Source: Gardnerella vaginalis | GTDB taxonomy: Bacteria; Actinomycetota; Actinomycetes; Actinomycetales; Bifidobacteriaceae | DNA: 24,039 nt | Direction of reading: 5' to 3' | Assembly (NCBI RefSeq): GCF_001563665.1 | Contig: NZ_KQ961868.1 | Coordinates: 48,866-72,904, forward strand | Shown: positions 1 through 8,500 of the stretch, piece by piece | How positions within the stretch are numbered: position 1 is the first letter of the stretch | How the letters are laid out: the number at the start of each line of letters is the position of its first letter | The notes under the pieces: model-generated | Database searches by the model: none | Seen by the model: the letters and a program-made list of their open reading frames with translations, nothing else | What the model was told of the DNA's origin: nothing | Made by a program: the position numbers and the translations under genes

Positions 1-42
1 TTCTCAGGAAACTTTAAGGAAACGCATTAAAGCACGTTAAAA

Positions 43-58
43 CCTTGCAAAATCAAGG
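43..58 (-). terminator. weak terminator-like hairpin after murB
   Basis: On the minus strand a 5-bp stem (CCTTG / CAAGG) with a 6-base loop is followed by TTTTAA, about 45 bases past the murB stop codon. The stem is short and the T run modest, so this is a tentative call. Confidence 0.3.
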
Positions 59-102
59 ATTTTCACACACAAATACTCAACACGCCGAAAGCGCAGAACC
101 TC

Positions 103-1482
103 TCACATATCTATTTTTACGCCAATTACAACAGGCTCTGGAACTAATCGCACGTTAAACGAACGATACACGCCATCAATAATTGCGCGAGCAAGAGATG
201 CAACATCTTCACAAGTAGCATTATGCCTATTAGTCAACGCAAGAGTATGAAGTGAAGATAATCCAGCATTACAAGATTTTCTCTCGCCATCGCCGGCACC
301 CTCGCCAGCACTATCACCAGCCCCCTCACAGGAAGCACCCTCAACATCACTAAGCTTAAATCCTTTATGGAATCCAGCATGATCTATAAGCCAAGCTGCA
401 GATGTTTTCACACCCAAAGAACCATCTGGCAAAGTGGCATCAAATCTTGGAGCATCCTTCGGCAATCGCGAAGCATCATCAACACTTAAAATCGGATTCA
501 TAAAGAAACTACCGCAACTATGCCTGTCGCTATACAAATCATCCCCATCATGCCAAACTCCAGTCACATAATCCTCAGACTGTAACCGTAAAGCTTCACG
601 AACTCCGTCTACGCTTTTAGAACCACGCATCCAAACATTCTCATACCGCGTTGCATCTTCAAGCATTCCTTTAGAAGCTCGAACTCGCAAAACTTCCCTA
701 CGAATCGCAGAAGTACTCATTCTCTCGCCAAGACTCACGTTAAGAGCATGAGCCAACTGACTATGAGATACAACACCTGTTTCACTATGCTTTAAGCAAA
801 AAGTCACAGATAGCACAACGTATCTAGGAGTAGGGAAAAACTCAGATTTTTTAGCGCTATTTACATGATCCTCATACATGCTTTGTTTTAGAAGAGAAGT
901 GCGATACCCAAAATGCATATCTTCACAAGATAATTCACTAGTTATCTTATTTTTACGATCCCAAACTTCTACAGATTTAACACTTTGCGAAACTTCCTGA
1001 CCATAAGCGCCAATATTTTGCACAACAGAAGCTCCAACTGTTCCAGGTATGCCAGATAATCCTTCAACGCCTTCTAAGCCGAGAGAAATCACGTGAGATA
1101 CAAAGTCATCCCAATTGCAACCAGCTTCTGCATTTACGTGAACAATATGCGAACCGGATTCATCAACACCATCTTCTGCTGGAGATGCCTCATCTTGCAC
1201 GCTTATTGTTCTACGAGCATCGCGCACAACCACACCATTAAAAGGATTATCGCTGACTAGCATATTAGAACCGCCGCCTATAACGCATAACGGCAAACCT
1301 TTTTCATCTGCATCTTCAACAGCTTCAATAACTGCTACTCTGCTCGTTGGCTGTATAAAATGCAATATTTCTCCACCAACACCAATGGTTGTTAAATCAG
1401 CAAAATTTGGTTGCATAGTCATATATGTTATGTTACTCGGTAGCATACTCGAAAATTTTCGCAACTCTAATTTTTCGCACAA
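103..1482 (-). CDS. murB: UDP-N-acetylmuramate dehydrogenase (UDP-N-acetylenolpyruvoylglucosamine reductase)
   Basis: MurB reduces UDP-GlcNAc-enolpyruvate to UDP-MurNAc with NADPH and FAD, an early cytoplasmic step of peptidoglycan synthesis. Visible family motifs are the FAD-binding TTIGVGG (31-37) and GGGSNMLVSD (69-78), IPGTVGASVVQNIGAYG (145-161), the catalytic-serine motif CGSFFMNP (Ser325), AAWLIDHAG (362-370) and the C-terminal VPEP with the family glutamate (Glu449). At 459 residues it is longer than most MurBs. Part of the excess is a Gly/Ala/Glu/Asp-rich insert at about 382-402, between the FKLSDVEGA and LHTLALTNR blocks, and part is a loop at about 97-112. The open frame begins at a TTG with only a weak GGAA upstream; Met13, Met21 or Met23 (MQPNFADLTTIGVGG) are alternative starts, the last fitting family N-termini best. 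It follows groES on the same strand but is separated from it by a terminator. Confidence 0.95.
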   Translation of the reverse strand: MCEKLELRKFSSMLPSNITYMTMQPNFADLTTIGVGGEILHFIQPTSRVAVIEAVEDADEKGLPLCVIGGGSNMLVSDNPFNGVVVRDARRTISVQDEASPAEDGVDESGSHIVHVNAEAGCNWDDFVSHVISLGLEGVEGLSGIPGTVGASVVQNIGAYGQEVSQSVKSVEVWDRKNKITSELSCEDMHFGYRTSLLKQSMYEDHVNSAKKSEFFPTPRYVVLSVTFCLKHSETGVVSHSQLAHALNVSLGERMSTSAIRREVLRVRASKGMLEDATRYENVWMRGSKSVDGVREALRLQSEDYVTGVWHDGDDLYSDRHSCGSFFMNPILSVDDASRLPKDAPRFDATLPDGSLGVKTSAAWLIDHAGFHKGFKLSDVEGASCEGAGDSAGEGAGDGERKSCNAGLSSLHTLALTNRHNATCEDVASLARAIIDGVYRSFNVRLVPEPVVIGVKIDM

Positions 1483-1581
1483 AACAAGGTTATTTCCAAA
1501 AACAAACTACTAGATACACACAAAACAAACTAGAAAATAAACCTAAAAAATTACTAGATAAAAATCACAAAAGCATACTCG

Positions 1582-1632
1582 AAAAAACAAAACGCTGAAA
1601 GCTTGAACACTCAGTCCAAAACTTCCAGCGTT
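1582..1632 (-). terminator. rho-independent terminator after groES
   Basis: On the minus strand an imperfect long hairpin (outer arms AACGCTGGAAG / CTTTCAGCGTT, with extra pairing inside) is followed by TTTTGTTTTTT. It lies 27 bases after the groES stop codon and separates groES from murB. Confidence 0.85.
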
Positions 1633-1658
1633 ATTTAACTTGCTATAAACAGCAAATC

Positions 1659-1952
1659 TCAGCCAAGAATAGCGAGAACGTCACGAGAAGAAACGATTAA
1701 GTAATCTTCACCCTCATAATGAACTTCAGTTCCGCCATACTTGGAGTAAAGAACCTTATCTCCCACTTTTACATCAACAGGAATTCGCTCACCTTTATCG
1801 TCACGGCGACCTGGGCCAACCGCAAGAACTTCACCCTGCTGAGGCTTTTCTTTAGCATTATCTGGAATATACAAGCCAGAAGCAGTCTGAGTTTCCGCCT
1901 GAGCCTGCTTTACAATAATCTTATCTTCCAACGGCGTGAGTTTAATCGACAC
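1659..1952 (-). CDS. groES: co-chaperonin GroES (Cpn10)
   Basis: GroES caps the GroEL folding chamber and cycles with ATP. The protein shows the Cpn10 signature from [10 protein letters not shown] near the N-terminus, the mobile loop [21 protein letters not shown] and the C-terminal [15 protein letters not shown]...DVLAIL. The frame is open to a GTG at 1961, but that codon overlaps the Shine-Dalgarno sequence. The GTG at 1952 lies 5 bases after AGAGGTGA and gives [10 protein letters not shown], the usual bifidobacterial N-terminus, with a 97-residue product of normal length. groEL is not adjacent, which is common in actinobacteria. Expression is predicted to be under HrcA control through the CIRCE element upstream. 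A terminator follows, so it is probably monocistronic. Confidence 0.96.
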   Translation of the reverse strand: MSIKLTPLEDKIIVKQAQAETQTASGLYIPDNAKEKPQQGEVLAVGPGRRDDKGERIPVDVKVGDKVLYSKYGGTEVHYEGEDYLIVSSRDVLAILG

Positions 1953-2051
1953 TGTTGTCACCTCTTTCTTAAGAGAGATACTACATTTAGCGCAAACCGC
2001 ATAAGACGAGGCTGACGATCACGTCTATAATCCATTTACGCACTATCTGTT

Positions 2052-2080
2052 ATGATAGCGCAATTTTAGCACTCTGCCAA
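2052..2080 (-). promoter_or_regulatory. groES sigma-70-type promoter
   Basis: On the minus strand TTGGCA (-35, 2075-2080), a 17-base spacer and TATCAT (-10, 2052-2057) form a good vegetative promoter. The -35 box lies inside the CIRCE element, so repressor binding would block RNA polymerase directly. The start site would be near 2045, giving a leader of about 90 bases before groES. Confidence 0.75.
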
Positions 2081-2092
2081 CTTGAGTGCTAA
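2066..2092. promoter_or_regulatory. CIRCE heat-shock operator (HrcA binding site)
   Basis: This is a perfect match to the consensus TTAGCACTC-N9-GAGTGCTAA. HrcA binds this operator and represses chaperonin genes until heat stress. It overlaps the groES promoter and lies only 18 bases beyond the stop codon of the membrane-protein gene upstream. Confidence 0.97.
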
Positions 2093-2110
2093 AATTTTCA
2101 AAATTTAACT

Positions 2111-3553
2111 TCAATTCTGATTTCTACGAGCCAAGACTTCAAGCAAATCAGCGCTTCCAAGCGAATCCTCAGTTCGTTCAGGAGCTTCTACAACAACTTC
2201 ATCACACGAATTGTTTTTAGAAGCAATAGAATCGCGATTAGGCTCAGAAGTATTTAAAAGATTTGCAACTTTTGATTCCACTGGAACAGCTTTAGCGACT
2301 TGCTTAGTTGACTTAATTTCCAAACTTTCTGGAGCATATGATTCTGAATTATTCGTGTTATTGGAATCATCTTTTTTAGAGCTTGAGCCAAGAGAGAACG
2401 AAATTAAATCATGCGATTTTAATGGCTCACTAGAAGAATCTACGCAAAGCGATGCTGTAGCTAAATCAAACACATCTAATCCGCGTGAAGCTCTTACAGT
2501 ATTGATTTCATCAGTAAGATCCGAGTGAATTAAATCGCGAGAATTATTTGAATCAGATGAAGACTGCTCATTATTTTTAGAAACAGAAGAATCTACCGAA
2601 TCTTGAACATCCTCAGCAGAAGCAGAATCAGCAGAAACACCAGAAACAGCAGGAGTAGAAACTCCATTTTCAAGATCAACATAATTTTCTGCAACTATTC
2701 CGCGACTCTCAAGAGCACGCTTTTTTTCTTGCATAGAACGATGTAAAGCAATACGGATTTCGCGCTTTTCCATAACAGAAGTAGCAACCGAATCATCCAC
2801 ATTGCAAGAATTTTCACTGCTATTTTCACTGATATTATCGTTACTATTTTCAACGTTGTTTTGTATATTTTCGCTAGTATTTTCTCTGCTATTTCCGCTA
2901 TTTTCACGTTCAAGCTCATAATTACTATCTACACAATCAGAATGCGCAAGTTCATTTTCATTATCATGCGCAAATTCCTCATACGAATCAGAGTCAGAAG
3001 CAGAAGCAGAGTCAGAAGCAGAAACAGAAGACGCAGCAGATTCGCCAATACCACGATATTTTTTATAGACAGAAATCTCTCCACGCTTAACTCTAGATTC
3101 CCATTCTCTAGCAGCTTTTGAAGCTTTAATGCCGAAATATATCACTGTAGAAAATAGCGCGAAAGGAATAAGCGCAAATAAAGGCGAATATAAACCACTA
3201 AAACCAGTAAAAAGAACTACTAACGTGAGCACAAACAACAAAGACACGAGAATTCTACGTCGTCGTATTGAATCCCTACGCAATTGCCTTACTTTACGAA
3301 TATGCTCTTGTGTAATCATCTTTATATTCTGCTTAGCAGGTTGCATACTAGCCCCTTCCGCAAATTTATTGGCATCATCACACATATGTGAATTAGTCCA
3401 CTCATCTACTAGATGCAAAGATGACGAATACCTATCTTCACGATGCTCAAGCATAGTTTTCATGCTCTTAAGCGTCAGCTTTGGAAGCCATCCAAACAAT
3501 AGAGCTATGACGATAATAACTAAAAGTAAAGTACTAATCGATTCATAACCCAT
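2111..3553 (-). CDS. conserved-looking membrane protein with a Ser/Asn/Glu-rich cytoplasmic or extracellular tail
   Basis: No family was recognised. The 480-residue product has a hydrophobic segment at 8-22, a basic stretch RRDSIRRRR (92-100) and two further membrane segments at about 101-118 and 122-141. Residues 170-260 are low complexity, rich in Ser, Asp, Asn and Glu (SASDSASASDSDS, then SENSSENS-type repeats). A charged, possibly helical block follows (260-285, MEKREIRIALHRSMQEKKRA), then another polar region ending in RTEDSLGSADLLEVLARR, which looks like a short conserved motif. The ATG at 3553 has no Shine-Dalgarno sequence. A TATATT box ends 7 bases before it, so the transcript could be leaderless, as is common in actinobacteria. 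The gene ends 18 bases before the groES CIRCE element with no terminator between. Confidence 0.75.
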   Translation of the reverse strand: MGYESISTLLLVIIVIALLFGWLPKLTLKSMKTMLEHREDRYSSSLHLVDEWTNSHMCDDANKFAEGASMQPAKQNIKMITQEHIRKVRQLRRDSIRRRRILVSLLFVLTLVVLFTGFSGLYSPLFALIPFALFSTVIYFGIKASKAAREWESRVKRGEISVYKKYRGIGESAASSVSASDSASASDSDSYEEFAHDNENELAHSDCVDSNYELERENSGNSRENTSENIQNNVENSNDNISENSSENSCNVDDSVATSVMEKREIRIALHRSMQEKKRALESRGIVAENYVDLENGVSTPAVSGVSADSASAEDVQDSVDSSVSKNNEQSSSDSNNSRDLIHSDLTDEINTVRASRGLDVFDLATASLCVDSSSEPLKSHDLISFSLGSSSKKDDSNNTNNSESYAPESLEIKSTKQVAKAVPVESKVANLLNTSEPNRDSIASKNNSCDEVVVEAPERTEDSLGSADLLEVLARRNQN

Positions 3554-3674
3554 AAGTACAAATATAAAGAGTCATTGGGATGTGCCGAAAAATCTTCAGA
3601 TTTGGCGTGTCGCGATTTTATTAACAAATTAAATATTTATGTAATCGCTGACAATGTAATTTCTCATTCATCAT

Positions 3675-3708
3675 GTACTAGTGAGGTGTGGAAATTACTT
3701 AACGAACA
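3675..3708 (+). repeat. 34-bp direct repeat, copy 1
   Basis: Thirty-four bases beginning GTACTAGTGAGGTGTGG and ending TTAACGAACA recur identically at 24006-24039. The core GTGAGGTGTGG...AATTACTTA also occurs inverted at 3846-3866. Confidence 0.9.
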
Positions 3709-3866
3709 ATAAAAAGCGAAACGGTATTTGAAGAAGTTACACCTAATCCAAACTATTTGTAAAACTAAAGTAAGCTAAAATCTAACTTTTACTACTACAA
3801 GCAACAACATTTAAACATGCGTAAAAAGTTGAAGCTCCTGTGAGGTAAGTAATTCCCACACCTCAC
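3681..3866. mobile_element. MITE-like or structured-RNA element bounded by 21-bp inverted repeats
   Basis: The left end (3681-3701) and right end (3846-3866) are inverted copies matching at 20 of 21 positions. On the minus strand the single mismatch becomes a G-U pair, so an RNA copied from that strand would form an uninterrupted 21-bp stem. The interior of about 144 bases is AT-rich, with no open reading frame. A second hairpin option exists inside the right arm (GTGAGGT 3840-3846 with ACCTCAC 3860-3866). No target-site duplication is obvious. The left end recurs at 24006, so it is multicopy at least within this window. A non-autonomous element or a repeated non-coding RNA are both possible. 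Confidence 0.5.
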
Positions 3867-3929
3867 AAACACAACAAGAACAAAAAACAACAAAAGATTA
3901 TATAGTTTATTTACAATCACTGTCTAGGT

Positions 3930-3958
3930 CTGTACTAGGATATGTTGAGGAAGTACAG
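3930..3958 (+). terminator. hairpin with short T run upstream of the FmdB-type gene
   Basis: A perfect 7-bp inverted repeat (CTGTACT / AGTACAG) with a 15-base loop is followed by CTTTTATA. It could be a weak terminator or an operator before the plus-strand gene. The rest of 3867-3970 shows nothing recognisable. Confidence 0.25.
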
Positions 3959-3974
3959 CTTTTATAACTGCATA

Positions 3975-4003
3975 TTGATTCTGTATGTAAAGCGAAATGT
4001 TAT
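3975..4003 (+). promoter_or_regulatory. candidate promoter for the FmdB-type gene
   Basis: TTGATT (3975-3980), a 17-base spacer and TGTTAT (3998-4003) form a moderate sigma-70-type promoter 52 bases before the start codon at 4055. Confidence 0.4.
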
Positions 4004-4054
4004 TTAACACAAAGCTTTTTGATTGAATCAAAAAATAAACTTCGGAGGGTTCAT

Positions 4055-4231
4055 TTGCCTACTTATCATTATCGTTGCAAGCAATGCGGATACGATTTTA
4101 CAGAACAACAATCGTTCTCAGACGATCCTATTACGATTTGCCCAAAATGCGGCGAAGCAGAAGTGCGCAAAGTATTTTCCGCTCCACCAATCAATTTTAA
4201 AGGTAGTGGATTTTATAGAACCGATAAGTAA
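4055..4231 (+). CDS. FmdB-family zinc-ribbon protein
   Basis: This is a small putative regulator of the FmdB/CxxC_CxxC_SSSS family, whose members bind zinc and whose precise role is mostly unknown. Two cysteine pairs are visible, CKQC and CPKC, in the usual spacing, within PTYHYRCKQCGYDF and ITICPKCGE, followed by RKVFSAPPINFKGSGFYRTD, the typical family C-terminus. The frame is open further upstream to 4019, but a strong GGAGGG (4044-4049) lies 5 bases before the TTG at 4055, and the product then starts MPTYHYRC as family members do. That gives 58 residues. In actinobacteria this family is often next to SAF-domain genes, as here, although a repeat array of about 160 bases separates the two in this window. 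Confidence 0.85.
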   Translation: MPTYHYRCKQCGYDFTEQQSFSDDPITICPKCGEAEVRKVFSAPPINFKGSGFYRTDK

Positions 4232-4277
4232 TAAAGCGCACAAGTTAAGCGCATATTGCTAATAAGACTTTTACAAC

Positions 4278-4321
4278 TGCGCATGCTTTTATAACATGCA
4301 AGTGCTTTTATAACATGCGCA
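4278..4321. repeat. 16-bp tandem duplication inside an 8-bp inverted repeat
   Basis: TGCTTTTATAACATGC occurs at 4284-4299 and 4303-4318. The pair is framed by TGCGCATG (4278-4285) and CATGCGCA (4314-4321), so the transcript of the FmdB-type gene could fold here. The function is unknown; it could be a transcript end or part of the repeat array that follows. Confidence 0.6.
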
Positions 4322-4378
4322 TATTCAAACAGGCGGATGTGTTGCGTGTTTTTGCGCTACAATCATACGTTCCAGCAG

Positions 4379-4534
4379 CACACGCGCGCTTTTTAATCAC
4401 ATGCGTTTTTTGCACCACATGCGTTTTTTACAGCACATGCGCACACTTCTACCACATGCGTTTCCAGAAGCATTGCGCGCACTTCTAATCACATGAACAC
4501 ACTTCTAACCACATGCGCGCACTTCTAACCACAT
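4379..4534. repeat. degenerate 18-20-bp tandem repeat array
   Basis: About eight head-to-tail units begin with CACATGCG or a close variant (4379, 4398, 4416, 4434, 4453, 4471, 4490, 4510), many continuing GCACTTCTAA(C/T). Unit lengths are 18, 19 and 20 bases. Within an AT-rich intergenic region the repeated CATGCG cores are conspicuous. There are no spacers, so this is not CRISPR. It could be a protein-binding array or a minisatellite-like tract. Confidence 0.8.
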
Positions 4535-4571
4535 AAGATTATTTTTCTTGAATTAGTGATTGCAATAGTTC

Positions 4572-5297
4572 ATGATACAAATTATGATCCACTTACTTAC
4601 TGATTTCATATCTAGAATGATTTCGCCAAAAGAAGCGCATGAGCGTTATGAGAGCGCACTTATAAAAAGGCGTAATAAAAGATTTTTACGTAAAATACTC
4701 ATTGTAATAAGTTCGTTTATATTAATGATGTTTTGCATATCCGCAATAAGTGCAATGCAAGAAACACAGAATATTATTATTGCAAGAAAATCTATTGCAA
4801 TAGGAGAAAAAATAACCTCATCTCATGTTCAAAGTATTACTGTTCCAAAACACGAAGTTTTTCAGCAAGTACTTAGATCATACTCATCAGATTTGAATCT
4901 AACAGCTTTATGTAACATAAAATCTGGCATGCCAATACTCACTAACGAAATTAGCAAGTCGCCAAATATCCCTAAAGGATACACAACGATTGACGTAACT
5001 TTATCTAGCGCAAATCAAGCACTAAAACCTGGAGAAAATATTTCTATTGCATTCGCTAAATCGCCAAATGATATAAATAATACAAATAAAGATAATCACA
5101 AAGAAATCGAGAATAATAACAGTCAAACAACAAGTGAAAAGAGAGCAAATTTTACAGTTTTAAGAGATGTACTTGTTATTAAAACACCAGATAGCAGACA
5201 TATTGCAACGCTTGCAATGAGAGCAAATGACGCGCTAGAACTTCTGAACGCGCAATCCGACACGCCAACAGGTGCAATAATAGCCATAAAACAATAA
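4572..5297 (+). CDS. membrane-anchored SAF-domain protein (CpaB/RcpC-like)
   Basis: The 241-residue product has a basic cytoplasmic N-terminus (31-41, IKRRNKRFLRK), one membrane segment at about 41-62 and an extracytoplasmic SAF-type domain at about 67-129 (IIIARKSIAIGEKITSSHV ... IKSGMPILTNEIS). A second small beta-rich region (137-162, 193-215) is split by an Asn/Lys-rich insert at about 165-190. SAF-domain proteins of this layout are related to the CpaB component of Flp/tad pilus systems, but no tad genes are present here, so that role is not supported. None of the candidate starts (Met1, Met5, Met16) has a clear Shine-Dalgarno sequence. Its neighbour upstream is the FmdB-type gene. The gene ahead on the other strand converges with it. 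Confidence 0.75.
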   Translation: MIQIMIHLLTDFISRMISPKEAHERYESALIKRRNKRFLRKILIVISSFILMMFCISAISAMQETQNIIIARKSIAIGEKITSSHVQSITVPKHEVFQQVLRSYSSDLNLTALCNIKSGMPILTNEISKSPNIPKGYTTIDVTLSSANQALKPGENISIAFAKSPNDINNTNKDNHKEIENNNSQTTSEKRANFTVLRDVLVIKTPDSRHIATLAMRANDALELLNAQSDTPTGAIIAIKQ

Positions 5298-5387
5298 AAA
5301 CAACGAGTTTCTTTAAGCCTAAACTAACGTTTAACAACAAAATATTAAAAAAGTGTTACCAGACGCAAGAATATTACAAGTCAAACA

Positions 5388-5588
5388 CTAATCAATATGC
5401 TCGTTAAATATTGCCCAATGAGGAGGTAATTGAGTCAAAATACGTTGATCATCGTCTTCTGATTTCTGAATTGAATTCTGAAAATCAGAAGGATCCAACT
5501 TTACGCCATCCATCTCAAACAATTCAGAACCTCGGCGAACCACGCGATTATGTTTACGCGGGGCACGCCGATTAGGATCATACGCCAT
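5388..5588 (-). CDS. 66-residue conserved-looking hypothetical protein, third gene of the FHA operon
   Basis: No family was recognised. The protein is small and charged: a basic N-terminus (RRAPRKHNRVVRRG) followed by an acidic, Gln-rich middle and an aromatic C-terminal end (PPHWAIFNEHID). Its ATG overlaps the stop codon of the helicase-like gene by one base (TAATG), which implies translational coupling, so it probably works with the two upstream products. The basic start could contact nucleic acid; that is inference only. Confidence 0.75.
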   Translation of the reverse strand: MAYDPNRRAPRKHNRVVRRGSELFEMDGVKLDPSDFQNSIQKSEDDDQRILTQLPPHWAIFNEHID

Positions 5589-8500
5589 TAACGCTCATCT
5601 CCATGCAACTCGCCAATACGAGATACAATGCGATCTACTTCTTTTTCAGGATTAACAAATGCTGCAACACTCCACACATTCATAACAACCCATCCAAGAG
5701 TTTCGAGATCTTGAATAAGCATGCGATGACGCTCTCTAGTAGATTGAATGCTCATGAATTGAGAATCATCAGTCAAAATAGCAATTTCATAAGGCTTATC
5801 TGGCAATCCCACAACAAGAGGAATCTTAATACCTGTATTTAATCCATAATTAGCGCAAACACGCAATCCCCTAGAACGAACTCGCTCAGCTAAATCAGCA
5901 AAAAGCACATTTTCATTGCGAGCTAGCATTTCAACAGAAGATTCATGAGAATTCAAATCACCAGATTTTGAAAGCTCATCTTCCAATACGGATCGCGTAG
6001 ATTTTGAGCTATTAGATTTTTCAGAGTCTGAAACAGAATCAGAGTCAGAGTCTGAAACAGAAGGTTCAGAATCAGAAGAATCAGACGCTACAGAAGAATC
6101 AGCAGATGCAGAAGAATCAGCACTAACTTCATTAGCTACTACAGAATCACCAGCACCACTAGTACTAGAAGAATCAGAATTCACAGAATTATCACTCAAA
6201 TTCTCTGCCCAAATAAGCAAATTCTTAAGCAGCTTAGGACCATCTTGATGCAAACGCTCATCATCCATGTCTTTAGACGTAAAAGCACAAACAATATCTA
6301 GATTCCTGCGAGATAAAGCCAAAGAATCCAACAGCATGTTTTTACCGCCTTCAGCTTCCAACAAACCGAATTGTTGCAAAAGGCGACCGTGCGAAGTCTT
6401 TGCATAGCAGAACGAAAGAATAACATCAGTAGCGTAAGCTCCAACAGCCTCATTGACGCTAACTAATCGAACGTGACGCAAGAATCGCGCCATATTCTCA
6501 TCCTTAAATGCTAATGCTTTCAAATCAGCACCAAGACGTATACGGAATGCGTTAGTGAGCATCACAACTGCAAGAACATAACTAGAAGGAACAACAGTAA
6601 AAGTTTGAGCTCTTTGCTTAATCAACGACACAACTTCATCAATTTCTTTCTGGGAGCATTCAATCAACCCAGAAGACATAACAGGAACACCAGTTGCTTC
6701 AACTTGATGCAAACGCACTCTACCTTGCAATCGTTCTACAGGAATATCTTGATGAACCTCACCATAACCGTTAGACTCCAGGAACTTCGCCAAGAGTAAG
6801 GATCTGCGCAAAGCGTGAGATTTTATTCTAACCTGCGGCAATAAATCAACCAATTTCTTAAGGCATTGAGAGCTTATAGTAGATTTATGAGCGATAATAA
6901 CAACATTTCGCGCTCTAACAAGCACAGACAATAATTCAAGATTCGAAATATGCTCTGCAGAATCAATTATTACAGTATCTGCAATAGGCTTAAACGGCAG
7001 TCTCATAGCTAAAGTCGAAGGCATGCCAATCATAATCGGCTTAGCACAAAGAACCAAATCAGCATAATCTCTTACCAAATTAGCGAAAGTCACACCAACA
7101 CGATTACCTGCAAGCATAGTATGAAGTTGATTAGCTTCTTGAGTGTGAGCAAAAAGCAAATCACACAAATGCTTCATAGCTTCTTGTTGAACCATAGGCC
7201 CAATAGAACGCACGTGCTCAGTATCAACTTGCACAAATCTATCTGCCGCATCTTGCATAGCAGATCCATCTTGATGAGAAATAATTTCAGAAGAACGAAC
7301 AATATCTTCAAAAACAGTAGTCCACCAAGCAAGTTGCAATTCGCCATCAAGAGCTTGACCTGTAATATGACGACGACGCAAATCTTCTACTAAATCACTT
7401 AATCCAGCTCTTCTAAAATCACGCTCTAAAACGCATCTACCAGGCAAAGTATCAAGAGATGTGCGATTATCGTGCAAAGAACGCAAACGCTCATCAAGCT
7501 TAGCAAAATCAGTATTTTCTAAATCCGCACCTTGACGAGTAGTAGCAAGAACAGAATCCAATGCAACAAGATTACGAGTTAGCATTTCTTGCGTATCAAC
7601 AATATCGTCTAACTTAGGAGGCAAAACAGGCCATCCGCCATGAGGAACAAACAATCTCCACTGGGAAGCCTGTTGAGCAACAATCTTCAAAGCCTCATGC
7701 AAATCATCAACTTTTGCACCAACGCGTAGCAAATTACGCGCCTCTTTAACACGTCTTCTGCGCTCCCAGAATCCCATATCTGTTCCTTCAGATTTGCGCA
7801 AAGACTTAGGCTTACTTGCTTCAATCATAGATTCCAAATCGCGCTCAAAAATCTCAGGCTGGAAAACATCTAGAACACGCCGTAAATTCTTCAAAACTGT
7901 TATTTGACGCGCCCATTGTCTAGCAGTATTGGGAACAGGGAAACCACAATTTTGAACAGTTGTTTTAACTTGTTCACGAGTTGCAGGAAGTAATTTAGTT
8001 AATACATCAACAACTCTTTGATAAACATTAACAGCTTCACTTTCGTCAAAAACAGATGCACCAAACCATGGAGTATCTTCCGGAGTAATAGTAAATTCAC
8101 CGAGTTTGTCTGCATCGTGAAGCTTATGCGCCCAAGATTCAAGATGCCCAGATAGCAAGCGAGCGCAATTAACATCAAATCTCACATGAGTTGAAGGCCT
8201 AGAAGGCAACATAGCTATTGCAGCAAGATTTTGTATAGTTTGATAAGCAGAAATACCCCAATGCTCATTATCTTTATGCAAATCTCCAAGATAACGAGTT
8301 AAACGAGCGCGAACACCAACAAGCTCATCTGCAACTTGTTCAAATCGCGATGATGCAACACTATGACGCACTCCTACAGCAGAAATAAGCTGAGAATCCA
8401 CATGTTTAGCGATATGAGGATCAGACACATCTACAGCCAAAGACGAGATTTCATGAGCGCTTAAAGCGTGACGGAATCTACGTTGTTGTTCACTAACATT

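Noticed and set aside
1953..1961. Upstream GTG as groES start
   Set aside because: It overlaps the Shine-Dalgarno sequence; the GTG at 1952 has proper spacing and gives the family N-terminus.
4379..4534. CRISPR array
   Set aside because: Units are contiguous, only 18-20 bases and degenerate, with no unique spacers and no cas genes nearby.
4572..5297. Flp pilus assembly CpaB
   Set aside because: Only the SAF-domain layout matches; no other tad/flp genes are in the window.
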